Shown: positions 56,126 through 64,000 of the stretch, one piece after another | Position numbering within the stretch: position 1 is the first letter of the stretch | Layout: each line of letters starts with the position of its first letter | NCBI GenBank assembly: GCA_910574455.1 | Contig: CAJSYZ010000001.1 | Coordinates: 969,961-1,033,960 of the forward strand | Reading direction: 5' to 3' | Length of the DNA stretch: 64,000 nucleotides | From: Trichaptum fuscoviolaceum | Taxonomy: Eukaryota; Basidiomycota; Agaricomycetes; Hymenochaetales; Trichaptaceae | Position numbers and translations under genes: made by a program | Notes under the pieces: generated by a model | Databases searched by the model: none | What the model was told of the DNA's origin: nothing | Seen by the model: the letters and a program-made list of their open reading frames with translations, nothing else

Positions 56126-59100
56126 ATGGCACAACAATGGGGGTCAGGGCAACCTGGCTTCCAGTACCCCATGCAAACAGGTTTTCCTGCCCAAAATCCA
56201 GGTCAATTTCAGCAAGGGTTCGGGGGAGGTATTGCGCCGCAGCCAACAGGCTTTCCTGTGCAAGGACAGCGTCCACCAATGTTCCAGCAGCCTCAGCAGA
56301 CAGGATTTCCAGGAGCTGGTAGCTTTCAGCCATTGCAGTCTCAGCCAACGGGATACCAGCCCGGTGGTAGTGGGTTTGGGCAGCAACTCCCCCCTCCAGT
56401 TCCCCCCGTACCTCCCTTGCCCAGCAACTTTGGCGGTTCAGGATTCAGGCCTAACCCCACTGGTGGTAGCTTCCTGGGAGCACAGCAGAATAATCAACTG
56501 CGCGCACCTCCTCCACCTCCGCAGCGGAACTTCTTGAACTCGTCACCTGCCTTTGGAGGCGGACTCGTACCGCAGCAAACCGGGTATCCCGGTGCATCAC
56601 CTGGGCCGCTAGTGCCGCAGATGACGGGCTACATTGACCCGCGCTTGGCAATGATGTCGAGCTCGTTCATGCCGGCCAACCCTTCGGTACCGTTGCAAGG
56701 TGGAACGCTGCAGTTCGCCGGAGGATTATCAGGAGGTCAACTGCAACAGAGCATTCAGCAATACAATCAAGAACAAAAGCCTCGTATAACATGGGCTCTG
56801 ACCAAGGCAGAGAAAAAGAATTATGATCAGATCTTCCGTGCATGGGATACTCAGGGTACTGGATATATCAGCGGGCAAATGGCACTCGAGGTTTTCGGCC
56901 AGAGTGGCCTTGAGAAGAATGATCTTGCGAAAGTCTGGTATGTTGCTCTACTCGCAAACTCGATTTCTTGCTAACTATTATTTTCTAGGGCCCTTGCTGA
57001 TCGGGATAACAAGGGTAAACTGAATTTAGCTGAATTCCATGTCGCTATGGGTCTAATCTATCGCAGTAAGTCACCTTAAAGATTATATGCCTATTTAATG
57101 TTAATAATCACTTTGAAAGAACTGAATGGCTTGGAGATTCCGGATGAACTGCCTCAAGAACTGGTGCCTCCTTCAGCTCGTGATCTCGACACATCCGTCA
57201 ATTTCCTCAAGGATATCCTGAAGCACGACAACTCGCGGCCGAGCTCTGCGGGCAGCGGTGATGCGATTTCGCGTTCAAAGGTCCGATCTTTCAACGACTC
57301 TTCGGCTCCCGGTGCCGGTGGAAGGAAAGATGCGACAGTCTACAAGTACACTGAGAATGACGATGGCGATTCATATTACAAGAGCCGTCGAAGGCATGTT
57401 GACCGACGTGATGTGCGCGTTGGAAACGAGTCTCCTTCGCAGGATCTTGAGAGTATGAGACGCCAACTTGAGGGAGCTGCTCAGGCTTTGGAGCGTGCTA
57501 CGGAGGAAAGTTCTCAGAGAACAAGGGAAGACGAGGAGCTTGAGCGTGAGATGGAAGACCTCCGATACAGAGTCAAGCGAATTCAGGAAGACCTTGAATA
57601 CGTTAGCCGTGGGCCAAGGAGCACCGCAAAGGATGAGGAGAGGCGGAAGCTCGAGCGTGACTTATTGCATCTCATGCACGAAAGGATTCCAGAAGTGCAG
57701 AGAAAGATGGAAGATCGGGAGCGTAGGCGTGAGCGGGAGAAGAGGGAGTGGACGAAAGACAGGGATAGGCGGAACGAGCGTTTCGGGCGGTATGATGAGA
57801 GCAGCTATGATAGGGATCGTGATTACGGGCGGCATGATTACGACAGGGATCGCGAGAGAGACCGAAGCCGTGAGAGGGACTATGACAGGGATAGGGAGTA
57901 CGGTAGAGACAAGGATTACGACAGGGATCGTCCTTACTCGCGCAATCGCGAACGCGACCGGTCTTGGGATAGGGAGAAAGATCGTGAGCGCGAGCGGGAA
58001 CGCGACCGCGACCGTCCTCGTAGTCCGCCTGCTGCAGCTCGTTCCCCGCCTCCACCACCGCCCCCGGCTGCTGCAACCCTTGCGGCTCCGCCGCCGCCAG
58101 CTGTACCCAAGCCCGGGGCATCTCCTGCGCCGAACTTGAAGAACATGACTCCGGAGGAACGACAAGCGTATATCAGGGAACAAGCTCAGCGAAAACTGCA
58201 AGAGCGTATGCGCGCGTTGGGTGTCATTACGCCATCTTCGCCAGAGTCACCCGCGGTCGATACTTCTGTGGAATCGAGATTGGCTCAGGAGAAGAAGGAG
58301 GCGGAAGAGAAGGCGCGTCAGGCCGAGAAAGATGCGGAAGAGCGCGAACGTGTGAGGAGGGAGAGATTGGAGAATGAGCGTGCGCTGAAGGATGGTAGAT
58401 CGGTTACACCTGCACCTCCCACCCCGACACCCACTTTCTCAGTGGCACCCCCAGCGCCAACTCCTACTGTTGCTACTGCAAGGCCACCTCCACCCCCGGC
58501 ACCGAAGAGAGCACCTGCACCGCCGCCTCCGATGAAGCGTGGTTCTGCAACGCGTCCGCCGGTGTCATCATTCTCGTCGGTCCCAACGATTCGTGCGCCC
58601 GTCCCCCCTCCTGCTCCGCCTGTTGCCGCGCCTGCTCCACCACCTCCGCCAGCCCCTCCGGTAGAACCTGAAGAGGACCCGGAGGAACGCATGCTGAGGG
58701 AGCGGGAAGAACGGTTACGGAAGCAGCGCGAAGCTCGGGCAGAGCGTCTTCGCCAACTTGAGCGCGAGGAAGAAGAGGCACGTCGTCAGGATGAAGAATT
58801 TGAAAGACTTCAAAAGGAGAGATTGGCAGCTGCGAGAAGTCCTGCGCCTAGTGCACCAGCCAGTGCTGTAACCCCTACTCCCCCTGCTCCTGCACCTCCT
58901 GCACCTCCTGCACCTCCTGCACCTCCTGCACCCCCCGCACCCCCCTCAGTTGCGCCCTCTTTGCCAACTCCGGGTCCAGCCTCCGCTACGCCTTCTGCTG
59001 CGTCTTCAGCAAGCACAAATCCGTTCAGCAAGTTCATGCAGCCAGGATCAACTCCGACGCCGACGACAGCGACAGCAAACGGAGGTACAAATCCGTTCTT

Positions 59101-62100
59101 CCGTCCTCAGCAAGCCGCTGCAACTCCACCGACAGCACCAGTCCCTCCTGCAATCCAACCTCCTAGACAGGTTGCATCGCCACCTGTGTCGAAGAGCCCA
59201 GCTCCGCCATCAGTTAAGACTTCGTACAATACCGTTCCTTCGGATCTTGACGATGACTGGGACGACATTCAAGAACAGGAAGCCGAAGACAGCAGTGACG
59301 ATGAACTTAGCTCTTCGCGCAACGCGCGTGCGCATCTCGCAGCACAGTTATTTGGCGGCGGTGGTACTCGTCCCCAATCAGCTGCAGGTTCTGGTCCGTC
59401 GCAACCGCAGACGCCCGCTCCTGCCTCTGCACCTCCTGCTCCTGCTCCGCCCCCGCCTCTAATTACCCCTCAGGCTTCGCAGAGCTACGCAACAGCACCG
59501 AGTACACCGATGGTATTGGCGCCTCCTACCGCACCTCCTGCGCCAGCGCCCCCGGCACCCCCGCCAGCACCCATGGCTCCTGCTGCACCGGTAGCCCCTC
59601 CTCCTCCTTTTGCAGCTCCTGTTGCGGCAGCCACGGGAGACCGTAGCGCACTTCTGAGCTCCATCACGATGGGTGCTAAGCTAAGGAAGACGGAAACGAG
59701 AGATCGTAGTGCCGCTCCTGTTGCAGGCCGTGTTCTTGGAGATACTGCTCCCCCGCCTCATATCAGTGCTGCACCTCGACCCGTTTCACCCCCAGCACCA
59801 GCTGCACCCAAGGTGGAACCAGCTGCAGAGCCAGAGGCCGACCATCGTGCACAGTATAGACAATCTGTGGACTGGTATGCTGGTTTGGCTGCTGACCATG
59901 GGCAAGTGTCACCTCTACCTGCGACAATTGAGGAGGATGAGGAAGAAGAAGCACCTCGAAATGTACCAGACATCCAAGTCCACGAGGCCGCGACACCAGA
60001 AGTGGCTGATCCTCTAGAAGATGTAGATAAATCAAAAGGTATGTGCTCTGATGTGAACTAGTCCATGCTGCACCCTGATCAATAATCTTCTAGAATACCG
60101 CGTACGCTCTTTGTATCCATATGAGGGCCAAAGGCCCGAAGATCTTTGTTAGTAAATATATCTTGTTTCTTCCATTCAATTCTAACAAGAATCCAGCTTT
60201 TGCCGAGAACGTGGTCATTGTCGCAAACCCGTCGAAGTCCGGAGGTGCTTGGTGGTATGGGAAGATAGTCAAGGATGGGAAATCTGGCTTCTTCCCAAGC
60301 ACTTATGTGCAAGAGCTTGAAAGTGGTAAGCACATAGAGGGCCCGATAAAAGTTTCTTTGTTGATGAGTTTTCTATTAGTCAAAGCGAAGGCACTCTATA
60401 CTTACGAGGGAGGCAATGCCGACGAATTACCCTTTGTCGAAGGCGACATACTCACAATCGTCGATCGCAGTGAAGCAGATTGGTGGAAGACGGAGCAAGG
60501 AGGTGTAATTTTCATCGTACCCGCCGCATACCTGGAAGTTGAGGGTTAGTCGCAATTACAATTTAGACTCACGGGGCGGTCCTCTTGAGTTCTTTCTCTT
60601 TCTACTTATATCGGAGACATTAGACTGAAGTAATTCTCTGCTCTCTTTTTTTCGCATGTATGAACCCACCAAATTATGATGAAATCTATTTACGTCCGTT
60701 GGCGCGTTTTTGCCCTAATCGCTTATTACAGGGTCCGACCCTGGATCGACAAATCGTAAAGCCACTACGGTTGGTTTGACGCCGGCTCTGAGCGAGCTTC
60801 GTAACTCAGCCTCGTACATGCATGAGCTTGAGCCTGAGCCCGTCGACCTCAACGAAAATTCGGATGATGACTCGAGCGATGAGGAATACCATTCATTTGA
60901 GTCTGACTCAGATGACGAGAGCGTGGGAGGCGCCGATGAGCAAACCGAGGAGGAGAAGAGAAAGGAACATGAGGCACGCGAATTGGAACGGCAGCGCGTC
61001 CTCGAGGCAGCTGGCATCCTGGTAAAGAAATCTGACGACACTCTACCTCCCGTCCGAAGGAGATCAGTCAGGAAGAGAAGGCCTGCGCCAGAAACGCCGA
61101 ATAGGCTCTCGGTCGCTTCTGCGTCCTCTGATAAAGACCTGCCAGCTACACCGAGTTCTATCGTCGACCATGCACTCCAAATCGACGACGCCTTTGAGCG
61201 GTACGAGGCGTATCGCCAGTCCAAGAACTACAGGCTGTCTATGTCGTCCATTGATACTGGGCCGCCGTCTCCGGGTTTACCTCCGTCGCTGTCCGCATCG
61301 GCGTCGAAGGATGGCGAGAGCCGCTCAAGCCATTCTACCATCTTTAATTTCTTCACCGGTGGACGAAGCAAGACACCCACTTCCGATCCTGATAAACCTC
61401 GACTGCAGATATCTGCTCCCATAATGATAAATGGAAACAGCTCGGGCTCCCCGAGTCGTGAGGGAAGTCCGGCATTCGGAACGGTACGGAATACTTTTGC
61501 TTACTTCAGGCTACATATCCGCTCGCTCACCACTTTACTAGTCATGGGCGAGCTTGATTAACAGAGAAGCGCTGGAAGGCATTCCTTCGCAAGAGCGAAA
61601 ACGCCAAGAGGTTGGCAATAAAGACGCATCTCTTGATTAGTATATATCTATTAACTATCGACTAGGCAATATTTGAGCTAATCAACACGGAGAGCGCTTA
61701 CGTTAGGGACCTACAACTTATAGTTGAAGTAAGCAAAGAAAACGATCCACGTCAGTGTGGTTGCTAAAGGCTTATACTCTCCAGATTTTCTTCTCTTCCA
61801 TGCTCGAGTTACTCAGCTCAAAGGAAGCAACGCTAGTCTTTGCCAATATTCAAGACATTCTTCTAGTTAACACGGTATGTAAACTCACCTCTACTCAGGC
61901 ATGCACTCACTAAACCCTGTTGTAGACGTTCCTGAGCTCCCTTGAGGAGAAGCAGAAGGAATGCCGTTTATATATAGACACAATTGGCGACCTATTAGAA
62001 CGACATATGGTCAACATGGATGTATATACGGTATTTATTCCTTTCCAGCCTTCCTTTCCTTCTTTGTCTAAACAAATTTTTGAAGGACTATTGCGTTAAT

Positions 62101-63145
62101 CACGGCAATGCCATTAAAATCCTGCAGGCTATTCGCCAGAAGCGACCGGAAGTTGCGGCCCACCTACAGGTAATTACTTCTGATAATATCTGTACACTAT
62201 CTCTTCTGACATGGACGCTGCAGCGTCTTCGCGATGATCCATCAGTTAGAAACCTCGATCTCTCCAGCTATTTGCTTGCACCAAGTACGTCCTGCAGCTG
62301 TAATGACTGAATGAGTCTGGTCTCTGACGGGTAACATCAGTGCAACGGATCACAAGATATCCACTATTAATAAAGCAAGTACGTGTCCTTTCTTTGTCCC
62401 ATAGAACGACAGGTGCTCAAACTTCGACGACAGATCCTCCATCATACTCAAGGGGAATCCGATAGAAGGCACATCACGACGGCACTGAATGCTGTCGAAA
62501 GAGTGCTAACGATCATCAATGAAAGTATACGTGAGCAGGAAAGCCGAGAGCGTCTTGCGCAGGTCTCGAGAAATCTATATGTCGGACAAGGGTAAGATAA
62601 TTGTATGGTCTAAACGTGTCATTTCTTGACATCCAAAATAGACGACTTGATCTAACGAAGACAACTAACTACATGGGGCCTCGAAGACTAATCAAAGAAG
62701 GGGTTTTAATGAAACATAAGAGCGGGCGGAGGCTCTGTGCTTTCCTGTGCAATGACATGCTTATTCTAACTGATGAAGGCGTCAACCGCCTCTATAAAAT
62801 GGTACAGTCTTCCTTTTTTGATACACTTTCAGTTGGGTCGCGAACTGAATTTCAAATAGCCAATTCAACTGGACCAAGTCGATGTGAAGGAGCTTTCGTC
62901 GAAAGGTCTGAGACTGTTTTAATTGGTACTGCAAAAGCGGTACTGCAAAAGCAAACGACTCACATTTGGACTCTGGAACAGATGACCTAGCTTTCCAACT
63001 CGTTTTTTCGTACCCTCGTGGCGGTGAAACCTTGGTCTTCAAGACATCCTCCGCTAGAGATTGTGATACTTGGATCAAGGCGATCTCGTCCGCAAGTCGC
63101 AGAGCTCGCGACATCAGAGTCCGCGCGTCAAGAAAAACCCGGTGA
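56126..63145 (+). CDS. CIN1: Intersectin-like endocytic scaffold, Cin1/Pan1 type, with RhoGEF and PH domains
   Basis: This is a giant scaffold linking endocytosis, actin and Rho-family GTPases, with the architecture of Cryptococcus Cin1 and animal intersectin-long. The N-terminus has PQQTGFPxxx/PTGY-type repeats. One EH domain follows ([20 protein letters not shown] ... [27 protein letters not shown]), then a coiled coil and Arg/Asp-rich region ([18 protein letters not shown]), long Pro/Ala tracts, and a WH2-like motif [20 protein letters not shown]. After introns come SH3-1 ([17 protein letters not shown] ... [20 protein letters not shown]), SH3-2 ([20 protein letters not shown]), an acidic linker ([20 protein letters not shown]), the DH domain ([40 protein letters not shown]) and a PH domain ([20 protein letters not shown] ... 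[20 protein letters not shown]). The last exon follows a 76-bp intron at 62906-62981. The gene is 7 kb with more than fifteen introns, mostly in the 3' half. Confidence 0.9.
62925..62952 (+). repeat. Perfect 14-bp tandem duplication inside an intron
   Basis: GGTACTGCAAAAGC occurs twice head to tail within the last intron of the Cin1-like gene. It looks like a recent slippage duplication in non-coding DNA. Confidence 0.8.
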
Positions 63146-64000
63146 CAGTCTTCAGGCTTCTCTCATACTCCTCTTATTCTTCGCCTCTTTTCCAGCCATT
63201 ACGCTTGGAACATACAATATTATTATATCTTGAACAATCCGCATCTGCTTACATCCTGACAGTCATTTTTCGATACCCTCTCCCCGTATAGTCACAAAAT
63301 CTAGATATTTTATACGCCTGTATAGTGTTCATAGTCTTGGAAATGTATACATGTATACTCTCATTCTTATCGATTTGATCCAGATGTACAGCCTTTAATC
63401 CCTATGCGCCATCGATAGATGCAATGGTACTGTACTTTGCGTAATATCCATGGCAAATGATCTTTCATAATTGAGAAAACTATCGTTGTACGAACAGATA
63501 AAAATCAAGTACGGTGAGGCAGCGTGGAGACGGAGGAACCGCCTATGCTTTGTTCAGGTTCTACGATAAGCAGTCGGAATCTATCAGAAAGATGAAGGAA
63601 AGCCGTTCAGGTAAGATGTACTAGCTTTCCAATAGTTTGTGTCTGATCATCTTCTCCTGTATCACGCGGAAGATAGAAGGGGGGCCAACACGAGGGACCA
63701 GTGAAGTTGATGTGGCCGCAAAGCAGATTCGAATTCTTTGAAGCGCTCGGAGTATGTCTAGACGAGCAAACAATGCCGTCTTGGATAAAATAGGCCTCAG
63801 CGCGTAAACTTGAACGTCGCGTTCCGTGTCTCAGACTAAGGTAAGATTAGCCAAGATTTGTTTTAATGACCACAACTGCAAGTACAGTATAATCTCAGTA
63901 TATAATGCTTCTGTACTAGATTACCTGAAATGCGGTCAATGCTCCTCTGTTCGTTGACGATAGTCAGATGTATAGAGTGTCTTATAGCAACCCAGGAGCG
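63146..64000. other. Downstream flank, no supported gene
   Basis: No exon is recognised. It includes the palindrome GTATACATGTATAC (about 63342-63357). The next gene probably lies beyond the window. Confidence 0.4.

Noticed and set aside
57662..58201. 179-residue minus-strand frame within the Cin1-like gene
   Set aside because: Shadow of the Arg/Asp repeat region of the sense gene.

Overview
This window is nuclear DNA of a filamentous basidiomycete, most likely a mushroom-forming Agaricomycete. The genes are broken by many short introns (about 45-70 bases, GT...AG, CTRAY-like branch sites). Protein families typical of that group are present: a DUF6593 protein, a cerato-platanin, an F-box protein, Zn2Cys6 regulators and an intersectin-like Cin1 protein. 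I cannot name the species. No tRNA, rRNA or CRISPR array was recognised. Exon borders were read by eye, so CDS coordinates are gene spans from start to stop codon with introns included.

Left part (1-30 kb), sparse and accessory-like: an unrecognised fragment; an AhpD-like (carboxymuconolactone decarboxylase family) gene; WBP1/OST48 of oligosaccharyltransferase; a small membrane protein; an orphan protein; a 198-bp MITE-like element; an F-box gene; then about 4 kb with no convincing gene, including a GC-rich island and a duplicated hairpin/A-tract. After it come a small Zn2Cys6 gene made of very short exons, two orphan genes (one with apparent internal repeats), and an inverted pair of paralogous Zn2Cys6/fungal-specific transcription factors. 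These two flank a DOPA 4,5-dioxygenase gene and PRO1 (glutamate 5-kinase). A DUF6593 gene closes this part.

Right part (30-63 kb), dense and mostly housekeeping: PRPP synthetase, a Hos2/HDAC3-type deacetylase with an RG-rich tail, a sterol-glucosyltransferase-like GT1 enzyme, an SLC41/MgtE Mg2+ transporter, Ada3/Ngg1 (SAGA), RPA34-like Pol I subunit, endonuclease III (NTH1), a fused HMP-P kinase/TenA protein (THI20), mitochondrial TrpRS, NatC subunit Mak10/NAA35, a secreted cerato-platanin followed by a palindrome-rich MITE-like element, a short orphan, and a 7-kb intersectin/Cin1-like gene (EH, coiled coil, WH2, two SH3, DH, PH). Divergent pairs share promoters of 240-600 bp and convergent pairs are separated by 60-300 bp. 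The genes do not form one pathway. The regions most worth a second look are the inverted regulator pair around DODA/PRO1, the small zinc-cluster gene, the internal-repeat orphan and the two MITE families.
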